From Falsiphaeobacter marinintestinus (GTDB lineage Bacteria; Pseudomonadota; Alphaproteobacteria; Rhodobacterales; Rhodobacteraceae): a stretch of DNA of 64,000 nucleotides. The DNA is taken from NCBI RefSeq assembly GCF_007923355.1, contig NZ_VOGO01000005.1, positions 248,001 through 312,000 on the forward strand, read 5' to 3'. Made by a program: the position numbers and the translations under genes. A model generated the notes under the pieces. That model had not been told where the DNA came from, did not search any database, and saw only the letters and a program-made list of their open reading frames with translations. Below are positions 38,941-47,348 of this stretch, one piece after another. Positions within the stretch are counted from its first letter, which is position 1. Every line of letters begins with the position of its first letter.

Positions 38941-39870
38941 TCACGCCTCGCTTGGGGCACCGGTCCGGCTGCGGCGTGGCCCGAACAGCGCGGCCAGGGC
39001 CAGGATCACGCCGGACATCGTGGCGATCATCCCGGCGGCGCTGACCGCGTCATTGCCCCCCAGCCATAGCGGGCCATAGCCTGCCAACACGTATCCGGTA
39101 ATCGCTGCCGTGATGGCGAAAATGACGCTCCACATGACCTGGGCTTCCAGACTGTCTGTCATCAAACGGGCCGCTGCCGGCGGGCAAATGAACATGGCGA
39201 TCACGATAATCGATCCGACCGCGTCAAAAGCAGCGACGGCAGCGATGGCGGCGATGATCACCAGCCCCATACCCAAGGCTTCGGTGCGGATGCCCATGGT
39301 CTGCGCAAACCCTTCATCGAATGTTGCGATCTTTAGCGGACGCCACAGGACAAGGGTAAAGGCCAGAACAACCACCAATGTCACCGCCATACGGGGCAGT
39401 TCAGGCGGCAAATAGCGCAGCGCATCAATATCAAAAAGCGATGCCCAACCGGTGGCATCCAGCCAGATCAGGCTTTCAAGGTTGCCATAAAGCGCGTGTT
39501 CGACATCCAGATGAACGGTGGATGTATCCGACACCTCAAGGATCAGCACACCGAAGGCGAACATCGAGGTAAAGACCACGCCCATCGCGGCCCCCGGTTC
39601 GATCTTGCCCATGCGGCGGATCAGTTCGATCAGCACCACCGCCAGCACAGCGGCTCCGGCGGCGCCCAGCATCATCGGCCAGGCCGAGATCGCCCCGGTG
39701 ATAAGAAAGGCCACAACAATGCCCGGCAAAACGACATGGCTGATCGCGTCACCAATCAGAGCTTGTCGGCGCAGCACCAGAAAGTTGCCGGGCAGTGCAC
39801 AGGCGACGGCGGCGAATATCCCGATCAACAACGGGGTCAGCGACAGAGGAACAAATTCTTCACCGCTCAT
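38941..39870 (-). CDS. Metal ABC transporter permease (SitD/MntD-type)
   Basis: A 309-residue ABC-3 family permease with eight or nine hydrophobic segments. Conserved pieces are GNFLVLRRQALIGDAISHVVLPGIV (with the DAISH motif typical of Mn/Zn/Fe importers) and FAQTMGIRTEALGMGLVI. Its start overlaps the stop of the other permease gene by 4 bases. It is the last gene of the leftward set (binding protein, ATPase, permease, permease), and would form a hetero- or mixed dimer with the 39867-41072 product. Confidence 0.9.
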   Translation of the reverse strand: MSGEEFVPLSLTPLLIGIFAAVACALPGNFLVLRRQALIGDAISHVVLPGIVVAFLITGAISAWPMMLGAAGAAVLAVVLIELIRRMGKIEPGAAMGVVFTSMFAFGVLILEVSDTSTVHLDVEHALYGNLESLIWLDATGWASLFDIDALRYLPPELPRMAVTLVVVLAFTLVLWRPLKIATFDEGFAQTMGIRTEALGMGLVIIAAIAAVAAFDAVGSIIVIAMFICPPAAARLMTDSLEAQVMWSVIFAITAAITGYVLAGYGPLWLGGNDAVSAAGMIATMSGVILALAALFGPRRSRTGAPSEA

Positions 39871-41072
39871 GCCGGTATCCCCTGTGGGCCGCCGATATGG
39901 CGGTCGATATCTGCGATCTGGTCCTGCGTCAGCACGGTTTCGATGTCGCGCAGCCCGTCATACAACTGGGCTGCAGCCTCGTGCGCCTGATCGGCGCGGG
40001 CGACCTCCCACCGTTTTTCGTCGCGCAGCGCCTTGGCGGCGCGGCCTTTGCCTGCATCGGTCGCGACGCCATCGGCACGGACCAGTCCGGCGCGCCGCAG
40101 GATGCGCAGCGTCAGGGATTCATAAATTGGCTGGCCCTGTGCCAGCGCCAGCAGGCCCTGCCGCATATGTACCTGCCGTTGAAACCTGAGATGACGGATC
40201 AGCACCGCCAATGCGCCCCTGCCCGGGGCCAGAAGCAGCGAAATGGCGAACAGCACGAAAGACACCAGCACGATGATCGGTCCGGTCGGAAGGTTCGGGG
40301 CCGAAGCCGATATGGCAACACCGACATAGCCCGCAAGGCCGCCCACGGCGCCCGAGATCAGAACCACGCGTTCGGCACGCTCGGTCCAGAACCGGGCGGT
40401 CACAGGCGGAATGATCAGCAAAGCAACGATCAGGATAAGGCCGACGATCTTGAGGCCAACAACCGTGACGGCCATCACCAACCCCATCATCGCAAGGTCG
40501 ATGCGGTTCACCGGCAGGCCTTGCGCCATTGCGTATTCAGGATCAAACGCCACCATTGTCATGGGTCGACGCAGCAGGGTGATCAGCGCCAGCACAACGG
40601 CCCCCCCGATGGCGATAACCACGGCGTCCGACCACAGCATCCCGGCGGTCGAGCCCAAAAGAAACCCTTCCAGCCCGGCCTGTCGCCCAATGCTCATCGA
40701 CTGGATCACTGTCAGCAAGACAATGCCAAAGCCGAAGAATACCGACAGAACGGCCCCGATGGCGGCGTCTTCGGCCAATCGCGTATTGCGGGTCAGCCAG
40801 TTCAGACACAAAAGTCCGATCCCGGCAGATATGGCCGACCCTATGAGCAGCCCCAACAGGTTGCGCCCTTCGCCGCCCAGCAGAACCATCACGATAAAGG
40901 CCAGGCCAACGCCCGGCAAAGTCGCATGGGAAATCGCATCGCTGACCAGCGCACGTTTGCGCAGGAACAGGAAAGTGCCGGTTACGCCCGCCGCGATACC
41001 CAACAGGGTCGCGCCCACGGCGACCAGCGTCGCGTTATATCCAAGCTGCAACAGCAGCGCGTCCCACAACAT
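39867..41072 (-). CDS. Metal ABC transporter permease with C-terminal DtxR-like tail
   Basis: This 401-residue permease is about 100 residues longer than normal. Residues 1-285 are the ABC-3 permease (FLFLRKRALVSDAISHATLPGVGLAF, AMAQGLPVNRID coupling loop). Residues about 290-401 are soluble and read like the DNA-binding and dimer region of MntR/DtxR regulators: LRILRRAGLVRADGVATDAG, RAAKALRDEKRWEVA and ETVLTQDQIADIDRHIGG. Permeases with a DtxR-like tail are known in other bacteria. Here the tail could sense cytosolic metal and gate the importer; that is inference. Confidence 0.85.
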   Translation of the reverse strand: MLWDALLLQLGYNATLVAVGATLLGIAAGVTGTFLFLRKRALVSDAISHATLPGVGLAFIVMVLLGGEGRNLLGLLIGSAISAGIGLLCLNWLTRNTRLAEDAAIGAVLSVFFGFGIVLLTVIQSMSIGRQAGLEGFLLGSTAGMLWSDAVVIAIGGAVVLALITLLRRPMTMVAFDPEYAMAQGLPVNRIDLAMMGLVMAVTVVGLKIVGLILIVALLIIPPVTARFWTERAERVVLISGAVGGLAGYVGVAISASAPNLPTGPIIVLVSFVLFAISLLLAPGRGALAVLIRHLRFQRQVHMRQGLLALAQGQPIYESLTLRILRRAGLVRADGVATDAGKGRAAKALRDEKRWEVARADQAHEAAAQLYDGLRDIETVLTQDQIADIDRHIGGPQGIPA

Positions 41073-41077
41073 GGCCG

Positions 41078-41884
41078 TTATCCTAACGCAAGCGCCAGTT
41101 GATCGACCTGCGCGGTGGCCAGACGTCCGCCATACGTGGCTTGCAGGGTCTCGGCGGTAAACGCGTCTGCCACTGTGCCTTCGGCGATCTTGCGGGTGTT
41201 GATCAGGAACACATTGTCGAAATACTCGGCCACGGTTGCAAGGTCATGGTGGACGGCGACGACGGTTTTACCCTCGGCACGCAGCGATTGCAGAACGCTG
41301 ATGATCGCCTTTTCGGTTGCGGCATCGACGCCGGCAAAGGGTTCATCCAGCAAATAGATCGCGGCATTCTGGGCCAACGCGCGCGCAAGGAAAACACGCT
41401 GTTGCTGGCCACCAGACAGCTGACCGATCTGACGATCTGCGAAATCCTCCATTCCGACACGGGCCAGACAGGCCTGCGCGCGACTGATATGCTGTTTGCG
41501 CAGGCGGCCCATCAGGCCGACATCGCGGTACAAGCCCATCACGACAACGTCGATCACACGGGTCGGGAACTCCCAGTCCACACTTGCACGCTGCGGAACA
41601 TAGGCAATCTGTGCGCGTTGCTCATCCAAGGGTCGACCAAACACCTGCACCTGTCCCGACAGCGGTTTGATGACACCTAGCGCGGCTTTCAGCAGGGTTG
41701 ATTTACCAGCGCCATTCGGCCCGATGATGGCTGTCATTGATCCCGGCTGAACGGTCATGTCGACCGAAAACACGGCTGGCTTTTCGCCGTAGGAGACAGT
41801 CAGACCCCGGATCGCCAGCGGGCTATCGGCCAGATCCATCTCGGTAAGGGGTTTGCCCTGTTCTGTCGCAAGTTCCAGCATCAA
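41078..41884 (-). CDS. Metal ABC transporter ATPase (SitB/MntB/ZnuC type)
   Basis: A 268-residue ATP-binding subunit. Walker A is IIGPNGAGKSTLLKAALG, the signature is QIGQLSGGQQQRVFLARAL, Walker B is IYLLDEPFAGVD, and the switch His is in VVAVHHDLATV. QIAYVPQRASVDWEFP is the Q-loop form typical of Mn/Zn ATPases. It sits 5 bases before the permease gene (39867-41072) and 1 base after the binding-protein stop, so this is one operon. Confidence 0.93.
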   Translation of the reverse strand: MMLELATEQGKPLTEMDLADSPLAIRGLTVSYGEKPAVFSVDMTVQPGSMTAIIGPNGAGKSTLLKAALGVIKPLSGQVQVFGRPLDEQRAQIAYVPQRASVDWEFPTRVIDVVVMGLYRDVGLMGRLRKQHISRAQACLARVGMEDFADRQIGQLSGGQQQRVFLARALAQNAAIYLLDEPFAGVDAATEKAIISVLQSLRAEGKTVVAVHHDLATVAEYFDNVFLINTRKIAEGTVADAFTAETLQATYGGRLATAQVDQLALALG

Positions 41885-42847
41885 TCAACTCCCCGCTGCG
41901 AGTTTACCGTTCATACCGCCAAGCGGCACGTCGGCGCCCAAGGCCCCGGCAATCACGGTCACGTTGTGGTCGATCATGCCGACATAAGTTCCTTCGTATG
42001 TGCCGTCCGGCCCCATGGCGTCGCTGAACAGCTCGCCCCCGATGCGAACTTTGTGCCCCTTCGAGGCCGCCCCTTCGACGATGGCGCGAATGTTGCGGTC
42101 TGACACCGAGGTTTCGACAAATACAGCTGCAATCTTGCGATCAACCAGCGTGTCGACCAAGGCGCTGATCCGGTTCAACCCGGCCTCGCTTTCGGTTGAA
42201 ATGCCCTGAATACCCAGAACCTCGAATCCATAGGCATCGCCGAAATAGCCAAACGCGTCATGCGCGGTCAAAAGAACGCGGGCGTGTTCGGGCACTTTAG
42301 CCAGACTGTTGCTGGCATAGATTGACAGTTGTTCGAGATCGGCCAGATGCGCGGCGGCGTTGGCGGCAAACAGGTCTGCGGCCTCGGGGCGCGCTTCGGT
42401 CAGGGCGCGCTGAACTTCGGTGACGACGCGCGCCCACAGGATTGGGGTCATCCAGACATGGGGGTCAAACTTGTCTGCGTAATCATCGTGACCGCGCAGC
42501 AAATCCTTCGGGATCGCTTCGGCCACAGCAACAACCGTACGCTTGCGCGCCAGCCCGTGCATAAAGTCCTGCATCTGGGCCTCAAGATACAGCCCGTGCC
42601 ACAACACCAGATCGGCGCGGGTCATTGCCACGATATCCGTACGGGTCTGGCGATAAGCATGTGGGTCAACACCCGGGCCCATCAGCGCCTTGACCTGAAC
42701 CTGATCGCCCCCGACCTGACGCGCGGCGTCGGCAATCATGCCGGTGGTCGCAACCACTTGCAAAGGCTGTGCGGCTGAAGCTGCGCGCGCTGCCCATGGC
42801 AGCATCGCGGCCCCGGCGGCCAGTTTCAAAGCAGTTCTGCGATCCAT
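41885..42847 (-). CDS. Metal ABC transporter binding protein (TroA/MntA type)
   Basis: A 320-residue cluster A-I periplasmic metal-binding protein. It has a signal peptide with an RR near the start (MDRRTALKLAAGAAMLP), so Tat or Sec export is possible. The four metal ligands can be seen: His in GVDPHAYRQTR, His in KFDPHVWMTP, Glu in AVFVETSVSDR and Asp in VGMIDHNV. The His-His-Glu-Asp set and the lack of a His-rich loop favour Mn2+ (or Fe2+) over Zn2+. It is the first gene of the operon, just downstream of Fur-family-like palindromes. Confidence 0.88.
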   Translation of the reverse strand: MDRRTALKLAAGAAMLPWAARAASAAQPLQVVATTGMIADAARQVGGDQVQVKALMGPGVDPHAYRQTRTDIVAMTRADLVLWHGLYLEAQMQDFMHGLARKRTVVAVAEAIPKDLLRGHDDYADKFDPHVWMTPILWARVVTEVQRALTEARPEAADLFAANAAAHLADLEQLSIYASNSLAKVPEHARVLLTAHDAFGYFGDAYGFEVLGIQGISTESEAGLNRISALVDTLVDRKIAAVFVETSVSDRNIRAIVEGAASKGHKVRIGGELFSDAMGPDGTYEGTYVGMIDHNVTVIAGALGADVPLGGMNGKLAAGS

Positions 42848-42881
42848 CGACTCGGTCCTTCACGCAAGTTCCTGATGAATA

Positions 42882-42896
42882 TGAGAACGATTCTCA
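42882..42896. promoter_or_regulatory. Fur-family operator-like palindrome upstream of the metal transporter
   Basis: TGAGAA-CGA-TTCTCA is a perfect 6-3-6 palindrome 35-49 bases before the binding-protein start. It resembles Fur-type sites (GAGAATnATTCTC core), so metal-dependent repression by Fur/Mur is likely. Confidence 0.6.
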
Positions 42897-42911
42897 ACTA
42901 AGTCAATGCAG

Positions 42912-42932
42912 TTGCGACTTATTCGCAATAAG
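42912..42932. promoter_or_regulatory. Second overlapping dyad upstream of the metal transporter
   Basis: Two overlapping inverted repeats: TTGCGA-CTTAT-TCGCAA (42912-42928) and CTTATT-CGC-AATAAG (42918-42932). They lie 16 bases beyond the Fur-like palindrome and could be a second operator for the same or another regulator, or serve deoC on the other side. Confidence 0.4.
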
Positions 42933-43035
42933 AGTTGCGCGAACCGCCTATTTTAAGGGCATTCCGCTGCGCTCTGGCTTGCCAAGCTTCCTGCCCCATG
43001 CAAGCCTGCCGGTCAAAACGATCCCGGGAAGACCC

Positions 43036-44028
43036 ATGGACACGAACAGCCCAAGCCAAACCACGACAACGCTTCCGCAGGTGACTGAACCGCGCAATCC
43101 GGGGATGGAACTGGATATGCAATGGGTGCGCGCGGCGCAGGCCAACACCTCGGCCATCGAACGCAGGGCGGCGACACTGCCGGGGCGGCGGTCGGTCAAA
43201 AAGGATTTTCAGGCGGCGTGGCTGTTGAAGGCCATCACCTGCATCGATCTGACGACTTTGTCAGGCGATGACACAGCCAACCGCGTGCGCAGACTGTGTG
43301 CCAAGGCGCGCCAGCCCGTGCGCGCCGATCTGTTGGCCGCGCTTGGTATGGACCCGATCACAGTCGGCGCGGTGTGCGTTTATCACGATATGATTGCGCC
43401 TGCTGTGGCCGCATTGCAGGGCACGGGCATCCCGGTGGCCGCTGTCAGCACCGGGTTTCCGGCCGGCTTGTCGCCGTTTCACCTGCGTCTTGCCGAGATA
43501 GACGAAAGCGTGAAAGCCGGGGCGGCGGAAATCGACATCGTCATCTCGCGCCGTAACGTTCTGTCGGGCAACTGGCAGGCATTGTATGACGAGATGCGCG
43601 CCTTTCGGACCGCCTGCGGCGATGCCCACGTCAAAGCGATCCTTGCAACCGGAGAACTGGGCACCCTGCGCAATGTCGCCCGTGCGTCGCTGATCTGCAT
43701 GATGGCAGGGGCCGATTTCATCAAAACGTCGACCGGCAAGGAAAGCGTCAACGCGACCCTGCCCGTGTCGTTGGTGATGATCCGCGCGATCCGCGACTAT
43801 TACGAGCGCACCGGTTACCGGGTTGGGTACAAACCTGCGGGCGGGATATCGAAAGCCAAGGACGCTTTGGTCTATCTGAGCCTGATGAAAGAAGAACTGG
43901 GCGACCGCTGGCTGGAACCTGACCTGTTTCGCTTTGGCGCATCATCGCTGTTGGGCGATATCGAACGGCAGTTGGAACACCATGTCACCGGCGCTTATTC
44001 CGCTGGGTATCGCCACCCCATCGGATGA
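43036..44028 (+). CDS. deoC: Deoxyribose-phosphate aldolase
   Basis: DeoC splits 2-deoxyribose 5-phosphate to acetaldehyde and glyceraldehyde 3-phosphate. The 330 residues form the TIM barrel with active-site segments CIDLTTLSGDD, EIDIVISRRNVLSG, VKAILATGELG (second Lys) and GADFIKTSTGKESVNATL, whose Lys230 forms the Schiff base; GYKPAGGISKAKDAL supplies the helper Lys. It is longer than E. coli DeoC because of an N-terminal extension, the form seen in eukaryotes and many alphaproteobacteria. It lies 51 bases before the aldehyde dehydrogenase gene, which could take the acetaldehyde onward. Confidence 0.93.
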   Translation: MDTNSPSQTTTTLPQVTEPRNPGMELDMQWVRAAQANTSAIERRAATLPGRRSVKKDFQAAWLLKAITCIDLTTLSGDDTANRVRRLCAKARQPVRADLLAALGMDPITVGAVCVYHDMIAPAVAALQGTGIPVAAVSTGFPAGLSPFHLRLAEIDESVKAGAAEIDIVISRRNVLSGNWQALYDEMRAFRTACGDAHVKAILATGELGTLRNVARASLICMMAGADFIKTSTGKESVNATLPVSLVMIRAIRDYYERTGYRVGYKPAGGISKAKDALVYLSLMKEELGDRWLEPDLFRFGASSLLGDIERQLEHHVTGAYSAGYRHPIG

Positions 44029-44079
44029 AACGCCCGCTGCTGGCGTCGTGCCTGTGAGTATTTGGAAAGAGAAGAAGCC

Positions 44080-46416
44080 ATGAGCGTGAAAGAGATATTC
44101 AACACCATGGAGTATGGCCCTGCCCCCGAAAGTGCCGCCGAAGCCTTGGCATGGCTGGTCGATCAGGGCGACCGGTTCGGGCATTTCATCGATGGTGCCT
44201 TTACTGAGCCTGCCGACGGCTTTGACAGCCGAAACCCGGCAACGGGTGAGACTTTGGCGACGCTATCCCAGGCCACTCAGGCGGATGTGGATGGGGCAGT
44301 AGCCGCCGCCCGCAAGGCACAGCCAATATGGGCCCGTCTGGGCGGGCCGGGCCGCGCGCGGTATCTGTATGCGCTGGCGAGGTTGGTGCAAAAACACGCG
44401 CGTCTTTTTGCGGTGATGGAAACGCTGGACAACGGCAAGCCGATCCGCGAAAGCCGCGATATCGATATTCCGCTGGTGCAGCGGCATTTCTATTATCACG
44501 CCGGCATGGCGCAGCTTATGGAAGAAGAGCTGACAGACCGCGCGCCTGTTGGCGTGTGCGGCCAGATCATCCCGTGGAACTTCCCGCTGCTGATGCTGGC
44601 GTGGAAGGTCGCGCCAGCTTTGGCGATGGGCAACACCGTTGTTCTGAAGCCGGCCGAATATACCTCGCTCACCGCGTTGCTGTTTGCCGACATCTGCCGT
44701 CAGGCCGGGGTGCCCAAGGGGGTCGTGAACATCGTGACCGGCGATGGGGTCGTTGGCGAGATGCTGGTAGAGGCGGATGTCGACAAGATCGCCTTTACCG
44801 GATCGACCGAGGTGGGGCGCAAGATCCGTGCCGCCACAGCCGGAACAGGCAAAGCGCTGACCTTGGAACTGGGCGGGAAGTCACCCTACATCGTGTTTGA
44901 CGATGCCGATCTGGATTCAGCCGTCGAAGGGCTGGTCGATGCGATCTGGTTCAATCAGGGGCAGGTCTGCTGCGCCGGATCGCGGCTTTTGGTACATGAA
45001 CCGGTGGCCGAGGCGTTTTATGCCAAGCTGAAGGCGCGAATGGACAAGCTGCGCATCGGCAACCCGTTGGACAAGTGTATCGATGTCGGCGCCGTGGTCG
45101 ATCCCGTGCAACTGGACAGTATCACGCGGATGGTTGAGTCCAGCGGTGCGGGCGAAGTGTACAAATCGGCAGCCGGACTCCCCATTTCGGGGTGTTACTA
45201 TCCGCCGACCCTGATCACCGGTCTGGATACGTCCGACCCGCTGATGCAGGAAGAAATCTTTGGCCCCGTTCTGGTGTCGACCACGTTCCGTACGCCTACC
45301 GATGCCGTGGCTTTGGCCAACAACACCCGCTACGGGCTGGCCGCGACGGTCTGGACCGAAAACGTCAACCTGGCGCTGGATATCGCGCCAAAGCTGGCCG
45401 CAGGTGTGGTCTGGGTAAATGGCACCAATATGTTCGATGCGGCCGCCGGGTTTGGCGGAGTGCGCGAAAGCGGGTTTGGTCGCGAAGGCGGATGGGAGGG
45501 GCTGATGGCCTACACCCGGCCTGAAGCCACAGACAAACCTTTGAACCGTTTGGTCCCGCTTGAGGGCGATGGCGCCCCGGCAGACGCGATTGATCGGACC
45601 GCCAAGATGTATGTGGGCGGCAAGCAGGCGCGCCCCGATAGCGGCTATTCGAAACCGATCTGGAGTAAAACCGGCGCGTTGCTGGGCCATGTCGGGCTGG
45701 GCAGTCGCAAGGACGTGCGCAACGCTGTCGAAGCGGCGCAGGGTGCTGCGGGATGGGCCAAGACAACCGGGCATCTCAGGGCGCAGATCCTGTATTATAT
45801 CGCCGAGAACCTGTCGGCCCGCGCCGAGGAGTTTGGCCACCGCATCGACCAGATGACGGGCAAGCGCCACGGCGCGAAAGAGGTCGACGCAGCCATCCAA
45901 AGCCTGTTCACTTATGCCGCCTGGGCCGATAAGTTCGACGGTCAGGTGCGCAATGTTCCGATCCGGGGTGTGGCGTTGGCAATGCGCGAACCCGTGGGGC
46001 TGATCGGGGCGTTGTGCCCGGATGAGGCCCCCCTTTTGGGACTGGTATCGGTGATGGCCCCGGCGATTGCCATGGGCAACCGGATCGTGCTGGCCGCATC
46101 TGAACCGTTCCCGCTGGTGGCGACGGATTTCTATCAAATCCTCGACACTTCGGACGTGCCGGGCGGTGTGATTAACATCTTGACAGGCAGCCACTCTGAA
46201 CTGGCCCCCGTGATGGCAGCACATTTGAATCTGGATGCGGTTTGGAGCTTTTCTTCGACCGATCTGTCAGGTGTAATCGAACGCGAAGCCGCCGGGAACC
46301 TCAAACGGACCTGGGTCAACAACGGCCACGCGCGGGATTGGTACGCACGCGACAGCCGCGCGTTTCTGGATGCGGCGACCGAGGTCAAAACGGTCTGGGT
46401 GCCGTACGGCGAATAG
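44080..46416 (+). CDS. Tandem-domain aldehyde dehydrogenase (ALDH16 type)
   Basis: This 778-residue protein has a complete aldehyde dehydrogenase in its first 500 residues: PWNFPLLMLAWKVAPALA, FTGSTEVGRKI, LELGGKSPYIVFDDADLD (general-base Glu), nucleophile Cys297 in FNQGQVCCAGSRLL, and EEIFGPVL. A second, non-catalytic ALDH-like half (about 505-778) follows. This layout is ALDH16; bacterial ALDH16 is active, unlike human ALDH16A1. ATG 44080 follows GAAGAAG; TTG 44062 is an unlikely alternative. It lies between deoC and an SDR gene, so acetaldehyde or a related aldehyde is a likely substrate. Confidence 0.9.
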   Translation: MSVKEIFNTMEYGPAPESAAEALAWLVDQGDRFGHFIDGAFTEPADGFDSRNPATGETLATLSQATQADVDGAVAAARKAQPIWARLGGPGRARYLYALARLVQKHARLFAVMETLDNGKPIRESRDIDIPLVQRHFYYHAGMAQLMEEELTDRAPVGVCGQIIPWNFPLLMLAWKVAPALAMGNTVVLKPAEYTSLTALLFADICRQAGVPKGVVNIVTGDGVVGEMLVEADVDKIAFTGSTEVGRKIRAATAGTGKALTLELGGKSPYIVFDDADLDSAVEGLVDAIWFNQGQVCCAGSRLLVHEPVAEAFYAKLKARMDKLRIGNPLDKCIDVGAVVDPVQLDSITRMVESSGAGEVYKSAAGLPISGCYYPPTLITGLDTSDPLMQEEIFGPVLVSTTFRTPTDAVALANNTRYGLAATVWTENVNLALDIAPKLAAGVVWVNGTNMFDAAAGFGGVRESGFGREGGWEGLMAYTRPEATDKPLNRLVPLEGDGAPADAIDRTAKMYVGGKQARPDSGYSKPIWSKTGALLGHVGLGSRKDVRNAVEAAQGAAGWAKTTGHLRAQILYYIAENLSARAEEFGHRIDQMTGKRHGAKEVDAAIQSLFTYAAWADKFDGQVRNVPIRGVALAMREPVGLIGALCPDEAPLLGLVSVMAPAIAMGNRIVLAASEPFPLVATDFYQILDTSDVPGGVINILTGSHSELAPVMAAHLNLDAVWSFSSTDLSGVIEREAAGNLKRTWVNNGHARDWYARDSRAFLDAATEVKTVWVPYGE

Positions 46417-46428
46417 GGAGAGAGACGA

Positions 46429-47253
46429 ATGGCACTTGAACTGGATTTTGCAGATAAGGTAGTCGTGGTGGTTGGCGGCACAAGCGGGATCAACCGCGGG
46501 GTGGCCGAGGCCTATGCCAGCCATGGTGCGAAGGTCGCCGTCGCCAGCCGCAGTCAGGACAAGGTCGACGATACGGTCGCGGCCTTGCAAGCCGCTGGGG
46601 CCACACAGGCGATGGGCGCGGCGTTCGATGTGCGCGACCCGCAGGCAGTGGCCGATGGGTTGGCCGGGTTTCACAACGCCTTTGGCGACTTCGATGTGCT
46701 GATCTCGGGCGCGGCGGGCAACTTTCCGGCGCTGGCGTCAGAGATGTCGGTCAATGCCTTCAAGACGGTGATCGACATTGACCTGATGGGCACGATCCAT
46801 GTCATGAAGGCCGGGTACGCGTTCCTGAAACGCCCAGGCGCAAGCATCATCAATATCTCGGCGCCTCAGGCATTCATACCTTATGAAGGTCAGGCGCATG
46901 TCTGCGCGGCGAAGGCGGGTGTCGACCAGATCACGCGTACCTTGTCGCTGGAATGGGGTGTCGAAGGTATTCGCATCAATTCGGTCGTACCGGGTTTCAT
47001 TGATGAAACCGAAGGCGCGGACCGGCTGGCCCCGACACCCCAGGCCCGTCAGGCCGTTGTTGACAGCGTTCCGCTGGGCCGCATGGGCACCAAAACCGAC
47101 ATGGCCAACATGTGCCTGTTCCTTGGGTCTGACGCGGCCAGCTATGTTTCGGGGACGGTGATCAATGTCGACGGAGCCTTGTATCAGCGCGGATCGGGCC
47201 AGTTTGGCCAGCAGATGGGCGCGATGTTGAGATCGATGTCCTCAAGGGGCTGA
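46429..47253 (+). CDS. SDR-family oxidoreductase resembling 2,4-dienoyl-CoA reductase
   Basis: A 274-residue short-chain dehydrogenase. The NAD(P) motif is VVVGGTSGINRGVAEAY, then ISGAAGNFPALASEMS, INISAPQAFIP and the RINSVVPGFI strand. The usual catalytic Tyr-x3-Lys reads His-Val-Cys-Ala-Ala-Lys (GQAHVCAAKAGVDQITR): the Tyr is absent while Lys remains. This is the pattern of the 2,4-dienoyl-CoA reductase (DECR) subgroup, which protonates by another route. It starts 12 bases after the ALDH16 gene, so it is co-transcribed. Confidence 0.87.
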   Translation: MALELDFADKVVVVVGGTSGINRGVAEAYASHGAKVAVASRSQDKVDDTVAALQAAGATQAMGAAFDVRDPQAVADGLAGFHNAFGDFDVLISGAAGNFPALASEMSVNAFKTVIDIDLMGTIHVMKAGYAFLKRPGASIINISAPQAFIPYEGQAHVCAAKAGVDQITRTLSLEWGVEGIRINSVVPGFIDETEGADRLAPTPQARQAVVDSVPLGRMGTKTDMANMCLFLGSDAASYVSGTVINVDGALYQRGSGQFGQQMGAMLRSMSSRG

Positions 47254-47297
47254 TTTAGCACCCGGCTTGCCGCACAATCCCACGGCATTCGCCAAAC

Positions 47298-47346
47298 TCT
47301 TGCCTCAAAAACGGTTTACCCAAGGTAAATCGACTTTGAGGCAAGA
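47298..47346 (+). promoter_or_regulatory. Long two-part hairpin holding the ribosome-binding site of the deacetylase gene
   Basis: Outer arms TCTTGCCTCAAA (47298-47309) and TTTGAGGCAAGA (47335-47346) are a perfect 12-bp pair. Inside, GGTTTACC (47313-47320) pairs with GGTAAATC (47324-47331) with one G-U. The probable ribosome-binding GAGG (47338-47341) of the TTG-started gene lies in the 3' arm, so the folded RNA would hide it. The inner TTTACC-CAA-GGTAAA could also be a protein-binding palindrome in DNA. Confidence 0.55.
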
Positions 47347-47348
47347 CA

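Noticed and set aside
44055-44079. GTATTTGGAAAGAGAAGAAG stretch before the ALDH16 gene as a repeat
   Set aside because: It looks like a purine-rich ribosome-binding region; no second copy was found in the window.
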